Below, one piece after another: positions 35,510 to 45,722 of a stretch of 64,000 bases of DNA. Position numbers and translations under genes: made by a program. This stretch comes from Chrysoporthe austroafricana (taxonomy: Eukaryota; Ascomycota; Sordariomycetes; Diaporthales; Cryphonectriaceae), in NCBI GenBank assembly GCA_001051155.2, contig JYIP02000003.1:4278001-4342000 (forward strand), given 5' to 3'. Each line of letters opens with the position of its first letter. The first letter of the stretch is position 1. The notes under the pieces are model-generated. The model was not told the origin of the DNA. It ran no database searches and saw only the letters and a program-made list of their open reading frames with translations.

Positions 35510-37015
35510 AAGCAGCTGGCAATGGGACGAGGTCCTAAGATATATGATACCCTTCATTCTACTATTCACAACATGCGACCTCAGCATTCTGAAAGGCATT
35601 AGGGCGTCTATATTCTCGGACTGAGCGATGGTTACGGGGCTAGACATCCTGAGGGCCTACCTGGTGATCTGAGGTCGGGGCTGGCGACGTCGGCTCGCTT
35701 TCTACATCCGGCATGCGTTTCACTAGACTCGCCACGTACTTGTGAGATGACAGGCGAAATTCGATAGCCATCACAAGCGGTGAAGGCTGCTGTATGGCCG
35801 TGCAATTTACGAAAGGAAGCGTGTCAACCAACCTCTTAGCATTGCAGGTGTAGCAAGTACGAATTGCCGGGCATCCGCTAAGAACTCGGCTCAGTGTTAT
35901 TTATTATGCACTTCTCCATGAATAGGGCGTTGTGCCTCGGGACTCGGGAGAAGATGTAGGCACACCAATGCTGGGTACGATGGCCCTCCCCCAAAAGGGT
36001 GTCAGGATAGAAAAGACGTCGCATTTTCAATGCCCGTCGAAATCTTGCTGTGAATTTATGTAGACGTCTGAGATGTGCGGAAATCGCAGCCAAGTTGAGG
36101 CAGCTAGGTTGCCGGATTTCCAAGGGAAGACATTGGGCGTCCAGACTGAAATATTGTGATCACCCCTCAAGGCTACCGCTATCAGCGAACCACCAAAACA
36201 TGGGAAGCAAGACTGGAAAAAAGGGCACCGACCACCTCATTCTTTGACCGGGCAGGAAGGCTAAAGACTGGCGCTGAATACTAAGGTCAAACGTCAAGGT
36301 GACAAGGCAAAGCCGCTGCCAGGAAACAAGACAGGGGGAAGAGGGGGGTTGGGAATGGGAGCGCAGGAGACGGAGGTCCTGACAACTCTGTAATTAATAC
36401 ACTGAACCCGACGGAGTCGAAATCAAACCATGTCCGTCTTTTCGAAGCCTCGCGATTGCCGTGAAGATAGCCAGGACGCCAATTTAAACCTACTACCCTC
36501 CAAGATATCACCCACCATCCCCATTGAAAGAAGACTCCACTACAATACCTCTTTCGCAGCCCACGCCGACCTGTCTCGAGGTCCCCATGGGCTCCCTCCC
36601 ATCAATCCTCATAATCTCCATCGTTCTCGTCATCGCAAGTCTCACCACTGCTTTCATCTTCATCGTCGGAGCCCTCAGGGCTTCTCACCCTCTTGCTGAG
36701 CTTCTTGCTGGTCTTGTGTTCTCCTCTTCTACCGCACACCCCGTACGTAGAACTCCCCTCATCGATAGGCTGGCGAGCTACCACAATCTCACACACGCTC
36801 TTCTCTGCGTCTCGCTGGCAAATATTAGGCTCGTTTACCACAAGCACATTCGAGGAGCCAACGCAATCCTCATCCTCCGGATTATCAGGCTCCTTGCTGC
36901 TTCCATCTCCACAAGACTCGTCGCAGACCTCCTCGGTGGTCTTCATCCTGCTGATTTGCAATTCCTGAGTGCTGGACCGTCGAGCACCAAGAACCAGCTC
37001 CTTCCCCCAGACCTC
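35510..37015. other. Convergent intergenic region (Yen1-like / Snf12)
   Basis: About 1.5 kb. From about 36587 to 37216 a plus-strand ORF with a hydrophobic N-terminus overlaps the last Snf12 exon in antisense, while the minus strand over 36602-36961 is open with an acidic composition. Neither looks like a conserved protein; both probably reflect the 3' flank of Snf12. No RNA genes are seen. Confidence 0.5.
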
Positions 37016-38645
37016 CTAGAGCCGCCGAGTGAGCATATACTGGACGGATTCGCGCGCATTCTGTGTCGTCCAGACGCTGTCCCTTCCACCCCTCCTCCAC
37101 TCGTCCCCACTTGCGTCCTCGCCGCCGCCACGCGGTGCCTCGCCGACGATGACCTCGAGGTCACGTTTCTGAGAGGAAAGCCAGTTGCGTATAAGCTTGG
37201 CCGGGTCACTGCTTAAGCTCTTGAAAAACGCGTGCTTGGCCTTGGAATCTGCGATCGCCTGAATCATTACGCCTAGCTGCTCATCTAGTAACTTGACTTG
37301 TTGGAGCATGGCCGCGTACTGCGGATTTTGCAGAAACTGTGTCAAGTTTGCCTGTAGGGGGTCGTTGATGGGCACGCGTATGTCGTAGATGGTTGGTTGG
37401 GGATTCTTGTGGAAGTCCTCGTCCACGCGTACCGTATACACGAGCTTGACGGGAGCCATAGGCCGCAAGTGAGGGGTGATGTAGTTTTGCAGCTCTGGGA
37501 TCAGGCCTGGATCCCTCGGGACGATCTGTGTATGCCATTAGTTGCCTGCTGAGCTCATTCCAGCCCAACGCCTGCACATACCTTCGCTAATAGCTCGTCG
37601 AGTCGGAAGTGCCTCTTTTCCTCGTCCTCTTGCAGCCCCATGAGCTTGATATACTCCCAGAGACCCATAACAACCTCCGCACGCGTGGCTGTGGTCATAT
37701 CAACGATGTCTGACAATTCGGGGCTCAGCTCAAAGCGCTCGGGCGTCTCGTCCCTGAAAAGGTTGATCATGATATTCATGTTCTCGTCTCCATTTCTCTT
37801 GAAGGTCAGCTCGTCGAAGTCAGCCGCAGCGGGCGGGTTGGCAGAATTCGGTATCCTTTCCGGCTTCTTCCACTCCACGCTCTGCTCGGCGCCGTTGCGC
37901 ATCTTGCTGCGGTCGAACTCCACCGTCATCGCTTTGAAGAAGTGGGAGAAACGAGGCTGTTGGGGTTTCTTGGCCTCGATTTCCTTGGCCTTGTTCTCGG
38001 CCGGCGCATCTGTCTCCATTTTGTCTCCGTCGTCCTCCTTGGTGTCGTCCTCCTTGGTGTCGTCCTCGTCATCCTTGTCGAGTTCGTCATCGTCGTCTAG
38101 CAGCCGGCCTTCGATCTTGACCCGAAACGAGGATTCGTTGTTTGTCGAGAAGTCGAAGCTGTCCGCGTTGAGATCGCCGCTCTGCCAGACCTGGTCCTCG
38201 ACAGTATTCGTGATCCATAGGCGGAGAGTCTTGAACCACTGGTGCCCAATAGTCAGTACCACCCTCACCAGCAGACCTCGCCCCACCACGGTGGCCCCGG
38301 AGCAGGGTTCCGACGTACCTTCGCGTTCCTGCCTCCCGATTCCACAGCATCCAGCCTCTTGCGCGTGATGGTCGCGTCGAGCCTCCTCTCGAAGTCCCTC
38401 AGCTCGCGGTACCGCTGCACGCCGTCACTCACGACGCAGTCCTCGACGCCGTCGGGCATGGTCTTGTCGGTAGGCTTGCGGGCGCGCAGCTTGGCGCGCT
38501 CGTGGGCGGCCTGCTGCTGCTGGTGCCGCTCGGCTTGCTGCTGGGCGCTCATGGGCACCGCGGGGAGGTGGCCCTGCTGCTGGCTGGTCATCATGGGGCC
38601 TGTTTGGGCGCGGAGGGCCGCGGTGTTAGTTGGTGTGGCGACCAT
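37016..38645 (-). CDS. SWI/SNF complex subunit Snf12 (BAF60/SMARCD family)
   Basis: Exons 38645-38319, 38238-37582 and 37525-37016 (introns of 80 and 56 nt, both phase 0, donors GTACGT and GTATGT) give 497 aa. The N-terminus is Gln-rich (QQQAERHQQQQAAHERAKLR). Then comes the family core DFERRLDATITRKRLD and WFKTLRLWITNTVEDQVWQ. A SWIB domain at about 265-345 includes FELSPELSDIVDMTTATRAEV and LWEYIKLMGLQEDEEKRHF. The last exon has the conserved VPRDPGLIPELQNYI, MAPVKLVYTVRVDED and a helical C-terminus. The subunit is a core part of SWI/SNF-type chromatin remodelers. A lineage-specific acidic insert after about residue 155 is built on a 15-bp tandem repeat. A minus-strand GTAAGC near 38924 and a CCTAG just before the ATG could bound a 5'-UTR intron. 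Confidence 0.93.
38031..38067 (-). repeat. 15-bp tandem repeat inside Snf12
   Basis: The plus-strand unit CGTCCTCCTTGGTGT is present about 2.5 times. It encodes repeated acidic DDTKE units in the Snf12 acidic insert and could vary in copy number between isolates. Confidence 0.9.
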
Positions 38646-39800
38646 CGCTAGGTGAGGGGAGGTGACGTGGGCGAGGGGCGTGTTGTGCTCGTCGCACGAG
38701 TGCGCGCGGGGAGGAGGTCAGGAGGCTGGACGGGTGCGAGGCAGGGGAACAGATCCTGTTGGACGCAGACCAGATCACCAGCGACCACAAGGATCACGAG
38801 GAAAGGCAGCGCAGGGGCGCGTCACGCCAATGGAGGCCAGCTGTGCGATGGGGGACGGGCAAAGTGAGTGCCAATGCCGTTGTGCAGTCGCGGGATGCAG
38901 ACTTCGGCGGGCGATCGAGCTTACCGATTCCTCCACGGCGTGGAGCAGGGACATGCGGCGACCTCTGGACCACATTTTGTGGGAACTGCGGCCGGTATTG
39001 CGCCTGCATCTTGCTTGATTCGACTTGGTCAGGCCGGCGACTGACTTGACTGACTGGGGCTGGTGGATCCGCTTTCCGAGATTGAACGGATGAGGCTTTT
39101 GCAAGTGGAAGGGAAGGGACTGCGAGTAGCGCTCCCCTTGGCTCCGTCGTTAAGGCCGAGTCGGGGATGTGGTTCGAGTCGAGTCACCGGGGGACCGCAA
39201 ATGGAAGCTTGGGATCACCGCGTCTTGAGCGGACGTGGCTTGGGGGACGGACTGCTGGTCTGAACTTGTCGAGTGGAGCGCGCGCGCGCAGGTGGGAAAA
39301 AGCTCCGCGGCGGCCCAGTGGTCCGTGCACGCACACCCAGCCTCGCGCTGCAGACCGCAGTACTAAGTAGTCCGTCCGTCCTGTGCTGTCAGCAGCGAGC
39401 TTGGGTCTGCATCGCCTGGGCCTCACTTTTACGACTACACACGAGACACCTCGAGGTTTCCCACCACCACCACCATCGTCATCATCATAGGACTGAGGGC
39501 CAAATGATTCGAGGAGAACGAAACCCTCTATTCGTCATTTCTGCTTCCCTGCTCTCTGGCCCTTCCCCGCCACCTCATCCGGTCAAGCTTACGCCGCGCT
39601 CAACAGATGCCGATTAAAAGAGTTGCTGTACATACAATAGCACGTGTGCTCCTGCCCACCCAGGCCCATCTGTCCCTCCCAAACAAAAGAAATTTCGGTC
39701 CTTGGCCTCCGAAGGGCTGCTTAGATAAATAGATAGCCCATGGCTTAAGAGGCGATCGTCAGAAGCCCAATTCGATGCTAGGTTGTGTTGGCCTTTTTCA

Positions 39801-39832
<32 letters not shown>

Positions 39833-39997
39833 CAATAGAGACAACAGCCCGAACAAAGAGAGAAGGNTCCCGAGGGAGGCTTCAGCGTCAACGACAGGAC
39901 CGGACGGCACCAGCTGAGCAAGAGTCAGGCCAGCCTAGATGAGCAACAGCAGACGAAGAAGAACCATATGATTGAGAGTGTTGTTTCGTCTTTTTAA

Positions 39998-40030
<33 letters not shown>

Positions 40031-40261
40031 GTTGTCTGCCTTGCTCCTGAAGTAGAGCAGTGGCAGCCTCTCCTGTTTCGCCTGCCAACGCCGAAAAATG
40101 CCAAAGAAAGGAAAAGTATGAGGAGGGGGCAAGACACCGCTCGCCTAGCTTTCCCTCCGTGTGGTGCATAGTAATAAATGATGAGCCAGCAACGTCATGT
40201 TAGCGTGCTGTATGATGAGGTGAATCGATGTGCAGGTGGGTCAATAGTGTGAGAGGCAGTC
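38646..40261. other. Snf12 upstream region and PDK1-like gene 3' flank
   Basis: The left half is the Snf12 promoter and leader, with GC-rich chance ORFs. A CAC/CAT microsatellite lies at about 39462-39488. The right half holds two A-tracts (A29 at 39804-39832, A31 at 39999-40029), an N at 39867 and an inverted copy of PDK1-like coding sequence (separate entry). Confidence 0.7.
39864..39966 (+). repeat. 103-bp inverted copy of the PDK1-like gene's C-terminal coding sequence
   Basis: This segment is the reverse complement of 40314-40416, identical at all positions except the N at 39867. It covers the coding part from DPEGGFSVNDRTGRHQ to QQQTKKNH. It is bounded by about 30 nt of unrelated sequence on each side and then by A29 and A31 tracts. 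In the plus direction the copied frame runs on for nine residues to a TAA three nt before the A31 tract. It is either an assembly artefact or a rearranged or retro-copied fragment. Confidence 0.95.
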
Positions 40262-42785
40262 TTAGAAGGCTGCAGTGCCCAAGCCGTTCTTGGACTGTCG
40301 CTTGCTGAAACGGTGGTTCTTCTTCGTCTGCTGTTGCTCATCTAGGCTGGCCTGACTCTTGCTCAGCTGGTGCCGTCCGGTCCTGTCGTTGACGCTGAAG
40401 CCTCCCTCGGGATCCTGTGATATGGCAAGGTCCTTGGCCTTCTCGACGGCCTCGATCCAGTCGTCTGCGGTGCCTGCATCGATGCTCAATGATGAGGAGC
40501 TTTTTGGTGGCTCGAACAGGTAGTGTGTACCGTTCTAGAGATCAGTCAGAAGGCGGGCCATCACGAAACAAAGACCAGAAGAGACTTACCGAATCGATAC
40601 ACCAAACAACCTGCCCCTTTACATCGATCTGGGTACGCCACGCGCAGTCCGTAGTGAGTAATGAGATCTCCGTCTTGGCCTTCTTCTCACCGCCACCGGC
40701 TGGAGCTAGCACAACACGCCCACTCGAGGTTATCATAACCAGCCTCTGCTTCTTCTTCAGAGTGCTTCCCCCGAAGAATTTTGAGATCTTCTTGTGAGTC
40801 TCGTGCTCTTGCCTTCCATGCGGGCTATTAGGTATCGGCGACGAGGTGACCATCAGATCCCCAAGCTTCAGGATCCTCTCATTAGTCCTGGTCAAGACTG
40901 GCGACCACTCGATGTCCAGCTGCGTTGGTGGTGGCAGCTCTGTGATGATGCGAGTGGGCCTGGCGGCGCCATTGCTCGAGGACGGGTGTCCTCGAGATGT
41001 CGGCAGGGAAGAGCTAGAGGCGCCGTTCAACTGGATGATGTGGGGCTCTTGCGCTGGAGGGACATAGGGCCGGAGCCTGGGCGCTCTTTGTTTCCATAAT
41101 CCCTTGCCAAATTTCTGACCGTCGAAGAATTCGTGATTCTTGATATGCTCGACAGTCAAGCGTCTTGTAGGGTCCAGTACGAGACAACGCTCGACGAGGT
41201 CGCGGGCAGCAGGTGGAAACCCAGAGGGAAAGTCGAACTCTAAGCCCACAATCTTTTGGAAGGTCAAGTACTCCGTACCTGCCTTGAAGGGTGGCCGTCC
41301 AGCCAGGAGCTGGTATATTATGCAGCCGTAGGCCCAGATGTCGCTCGCCTTGCCCGCACTCTTGTCCGTCAGAAGCTCAGGGCTGACGTACTCGGCTGTG
41401 CCGACAAACGAAGCCGCCCGTCCGTCTTCGGATGACGCCTCAGCAGATGGCGGCTTCGGATCCCTAGGGTCTGGCAGCAGCTTTGCAGTTCCAAAGTCCG
41501 TGATTTTGATATGCATATTGTCGTCTAGGAGCACATTCTCGGGCTTGAGATCGCGATGTATGACGCCTCTCGAGTGCATGTAGTCGATTGCGTCGAGGAT
41601 CTGTGCGCCGTAAAACCGTGTGCATTCCACGTCGAAGGTACCTGTCCGCTTCAACACCCCTAGAAGCTCGCCCCCATTGCACAAGTCCAGGACGTAGTAG
41701 AGTGATGTCTCGTCTTGGAAGGTGTAGTAAAGCCGAACGATGCCCGGGTGGTCGGTTAGACGGTTTAGGGTGTTCTTTTCGATGTTGACGTATTTAATCT
41801 TCTTCTCTTTGATGATGTGCTTCTTCTCCAATACCTTGACGGCGTATTCCTTGTTATTGGTACGATCGGTAGCCAGGTACACTGTACTGTAGGAACCCTC
41901 GCCGAGTACGCGGTCAAACTTGAAGTCCTTAACGCCTTTCTTGATCGACCGGATCACGGTTCTTCCCTCAGTATCTACCTCTCGTCTCACGCCCACGGCA
42001 GCGCCTCTCTCCTGCCACTCCTCGCGATTACCCGGCAGAGGCATGTGGGGACCGAAGTTGTTGCTATTCGGCGGTGGAGCCATTGGGACACCGGGCACGT
42101 TTGCGAAGCCGCCTCCTTGTCCCTTGGAGCTCTTCCTCGGAGGTGCAGCACCCGGGGGCAGGTCGCGTCGTGCGTCGGGGTTGTAGACTCTCTGGCTCGC
42201 AGCTCTCTGCGGAAGGGGCCCAGCGTAGGGGGTACGCACTGATCTCGAATTACTTCTAGACGGGAGGTTGAGGATGGAAGATCGTGATGACTCCGGCCTC
42301 AACAGGGGTTGGTAGAGACTCGGGCCGGCTTCTGCGTCTTGCGGTGCGGACAAAGGGATCGGGAGGGCAGTCGACACGGGTCGCGATGAGGTATGCAATG
42401 CTCGGTCCGGGCCGTCCATCGAGGGAGGCAGAGGTGCAGTGTGCTGGCGTTGTATTCGTGGTTCGGGTAGCGAATCTGCGAGGGCAGCTGAGCTGGAGGG
42501 GCCAGCATTGTCAAAGGGGGACAGAGTGTCGGTGGTATGCTGGGGGTGGCTGTCGCTGGGCTCGGCGGCGTGGTCCTGTAAGGGGGTTCGAGCGAGGGGC
42601 GTTGGCGTGGAGGACGAGCCGCGAGGATCGTCTACAGGTTGTGAGCCGGGACGATCGCCCTGGGGAACCTCGTCGGCGACGGGCAACTTGTCCTCTGGAG
42701 GGTTGGCTTCGTGGAGGGAATCGTCCGAAAGGTTGGCAATCCGCAGACCGCCTAGGGCCTTAGACAGGCTGATGTCGCCATTCAT
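40262..42785 (-). CDS. PDK1-like AGC protein kinase with C-terminal PH domain (Pkh/Ksg1 type)
   Basis: Exons 42785-40590 and 40534-40262 (55-nt intron, donor GTAAGT, branch CTGAC) give 822 aa. The disordered N-terminus (1 to about 285) is rich in Ser/Pro. The kinase domain (about 290-554) has the glycine loop GEGSYSTVY (295-303), Lys317, Glu336, catalytic HRDLKPEN (Asp412) and DFG (430-432). The activation segment SFVGTAEYVSPELL carries Ser459 in the position that PDK1 autophosphorylates. The region from about 640 to 770 is PDK1-type PH, ending with DDWIEAVEKAKD in exon 2. These kinases phosphorylate the activation loops of other AGC kinases (Ypk, Sch9, Pkc1) downstream of sphingolipid signals at the plasma membrane. 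Part of the last exon is duplicated in inverted orientation downstream. A Pkh1/2 or Ksg1 orthologue is likely. Confidence 0.94.
40314..40416 (-). repeat. Native partner of the 103-bp inverted repeat
   Basis: This lies in the last exon of the PDK1-like gene. It is separated from the copy at 39864-39966 by 347 nt. Confidence 0.95.
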
Positions 42786-44329
42786 GGTAGCAGGATTGGC
42801 GGGTCGGTCGTCAGTCGAAAGAGCCGGACTCGAGATGGTGCCGGTGCCTTAGTTGTGTCGACCCGATAACCATGGGCCGTACACCTTGCTATTGGACCGA
42901 GATCGATGGGGGTCGGGTAAGGAGGAGGATGGTGGTCGGTCGGTAGCTGCGCTTCCTTGTTGGACCTTACTCTGGGATTGGGGAGAGGGACCTGGGCTGG
43001 ACTGTGTCCGTGGGCCGTGCTCGAAGGGTGCCCGTAACTTGTCAGGACCTCAGTTCCTCAGCCGCGACCGTAGCCCTGGAAGCGTGGTCGAGGAAAGGAG
43101 TACCATAGAAGATGGTCATCAGGCGCGGCGGGCTGCGTGGATGGCAGGGTGATATTCGATCGACGGACGGCGCCTGGACATTGAAAGCAGGGCAGCTAGT
43201 GTAGGGGGTAGGTGGTGGTCGACGACGCTCTGCAGATCGTTTGATGGTGTCGTGTCTCCCGGTCAGGGTCGGCTTCCCCCCTCCGCGAGTAATGCAGTGA
43301 TATTGACCAACTTCGGCCGGGCAGAAGCTGCCTCAATAGGCCGTTGGGACGATCAGGAATTAGACGACGGGGCTGGTCAAATCAAACGATGCAGATGGGT
43401 TGGTTCGTGTTGCTGGACTGTCTGAATGTGAATCAAAAGTGCAGGACATTTGAGAGGTAATGAGGTGGCTCGTGTTCCTGTTCCTGGCCCTGGCCAGTGA
43501 CGACGAAAGGCCAGAACGGGGGCCGTCCTAGCACCACAGTCGAGAGAGAGCGGCAGATTTGCCGTGCAAGTATCTCCTATCTGGACTCACACGCCAACAC
43601 GTGTGGTGTACACCCTGTTAAGGTGACCAGCACTTTGGAAGCCTATGCGCTGGGCTCTGGGTATTTCTGATTGGCATTCTTCTTTTCTTCCTTACAAAAA
43701 GACCCAGCGTGCAGCCCAAAACCTGGCTCTGTGGCATGGTGCTGGTCTGAGGTACCTGCCTCCTCGTCATATTATTATGGCTTACCCATCACGGCTGGGC
43801 CCCAGGGCTTGGTGGGCCTCTCTCACCTCGTCGTTCAGTTCATTTCACCAGATTTGCATTCACTCTCATCCCAGCAACTCACGGGAGGTATCAGTTGCCA
43901 TTTACCACTCATTGACTGCCAGTTCTGAAAGGCATATGAGGACATTGGGTATACTGCTCATTATTCTGTATCGACCTAGCAGCCAGCTGCCTGGCCTAGT
44001 ATTTTGAGAACAGTGACATGGAAGCCTGAAAATGATGGCCAGGTGTTGCTTCCTCTACATACGGCGAATTGCCAGCTCGCTCCTGCCTGAGATGCCGCAA
44101 TCACAATCATGGCTTCCATGGTCTCAACAACCCGGCGGTAGGCCTCTGGAGCCTCTCATTCTGTCTCCTTACATGTGCTCATCCCATGCTTTTCATTTGG
44201 GCTGTACATGTCGCCCTCCCCTTTGACGACCCTTAAGACCACCGTAGGTTAATTAGTCTTTGGAACGAATCTTTGCATGTCTTCACCAACATCATGATTC
44301 GTCTCGACTCGACGCTCATATCTTTGACC
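42786..44329. promoter_or_regulatory. Divergent promoter region, PDK1-like kinase and uncharacterised gene
   Basis: About 1.5 kb between divergent start codons, with only short ORFs. The side next to the kinase is G-rich on the plus strand (C/T-rich leader on the coding strand). No recognised operators. Confidence 0.55.
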
Positions 44330-45722
44330 ATGTCAGAGGTCAAAGAGCTGGAGAACCGTCGCCGGTACCGCAGATACCTCCAGAGGGAAGAGAACCCAAC
44401 CTCGGAAGAGACGGTGAGGCGGAAGACCAGTCCCAGTCTGGAGCTGCCAGAGCCCAGGAGGGCCCTTTCGGTTTCGCAGAACGGGGAGTCCTCATCACCC
44501 AACCCGACGCATGCTGAGTCTATGCTGCCGTCTGCCATCCGAACCCGCTCGGACGACCAAGACAGCCGCGCTGAAGAGGCGGAGCTCGATCTCGCTGCGC
44601 AGCGATGGAACCCAGACCTCATGGCATCCGATGAAGAGCCTCTCACCTCACCAGACACGCCTGCTCTCGGACGATACCTGCCGATGCGGCCCCGCTTGCC
44701 TCGACTGTTCCCGAGCTCTTCAGGCTGTGTTAGACCAGACGCCCTTGTGACGATAGAGGCGTCATTCCGGCCAGAGGGGCCAGGGCCAGAGATCGAGAGC
44801 ATCTCTGCAGAACTGCCCACACCAGCTCTGGCGGGTAAAGTAGTCGAGGACCCCGTGCAGATTGTGACCCATGGATCGGAAACCATTGCTAGACCTCCTG
44901 CAGCAGAGCGCCTGCTCTCCTTACCTCCGCCATTCTCGCAGAGCCCACGTCGTGTCTCCGGTGAGAGAACATTTACTTTGGTACGTAGCAGGCAATCATC
45001 TAAATCCCAAGCAGCCGATGAGATGTTGACTGGGCCTCAGGCAATCCGAACCCGGCAGTCTTTGGGTGGTGAGACTGCGCCTTCGACAGTGGAGCACCGT
45101 CGACGCGAGCCATCTTCGTGTCGCTCGCCGACGGGTACGCAAAACGATGAGGAGCCTGGAGCCTCGGTAAGCTGGGCAGCTATGCAAATCACATCGCGGA
45201 ACAGAGGCTGATCGTCTATGCATCCAGTCCCCGTCCAGTTCCCGTAGAGCTTCGAGAGGAGCTAGCCGCTTCTTGCAGTTATGTCCAAACCTTGATCGCC
45301 GATCATCCTCGTCCGCCCAAGACAGCTCTGCGGCGAAAGAGAGCCCATTACTGTGCCGGCCTCATCTAGGACGTCCGACGTCACTGGCTCGAGATCTCGC
45401 GACACCTGGCCGCCGAATCCGGGTGTACGACGACCTGATATCGGCAACCCGCCAGCCTCAGACTCCTGAGCAGCTACCGGAGGCTCGGCACCAGAGTAGA
45501 CTCTCAGCTTCGTACACAGCTCCGGCGGGCAGGTTCAGAGATGCTCAGACACCTAGCCATGCTCCCGTCACAGCTCGGAGGCTGCGGCACCGCAGAGGAC
45601 CGAGTCCCCTCGGGATGAGGACGCTAGGGTTCGAGGGTCTGTATGGTGGGCGGGAGAACGACGACGATGTTACCTTGTTTGACGAGGCATCACAAGCTAG
45701 GGAACCAGGTTCGCCAAACTGA
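44330..45722 (+). CDS. Uncharacterised disordered protein
   Basis: Exons 44330-45166 and 45228-45722 (61-nt intron, donor GTAAGC, acceptor ATCCAG, phase 0) give 443 aa. I chose the ATG at 44330 (MSEVKELENRRRYRRYLQREE) because of its good context (A at -3) and because a charged helix starts there; in-frame ATGs at 44273 and 44294 are alternatives. The protein is rich in Ser, Pro, Arg and Glu with many SP/TP sites and is probably disordered. The last about 40 residues (GMRTLGFEGLYGGRENDDDVTLF) look more ordered. No domain is recognised. The intron removes an in-frame stop and both exons keep similar composition, which supports a real gene. Confidence 0.65.

Noticed and set aside
36602..36961. 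119-aa acidic minus-strand ORF downstream of Snf12
   Set aside because: Low-complexity composition and position in the Snf12 3' flank; the Snf12 C-terminus is complete without it.
36524..37216. 230-aa plus-strand ORF with a hydrophobic N-terminal helix
   Set aside because: It overlaps the well-conserved last exon of Snf12 in antisense and its opposite strand is also open; no conserved motif is seen. RNA-seq on the plus strand would be needed to revive it.
39160..39200. B-box-like GTTCGAGTC that might mark a tRNA
   Set aside because: No A box at the right distance and no cloverleaf stems could be drawn.
39864..39966. Reading the inverted PDK1 fragment as a functional short gene
   Set aside because: It is only a part of an exon without start codon, flanked by unrelated sequence; better described as a repeat or artefact.
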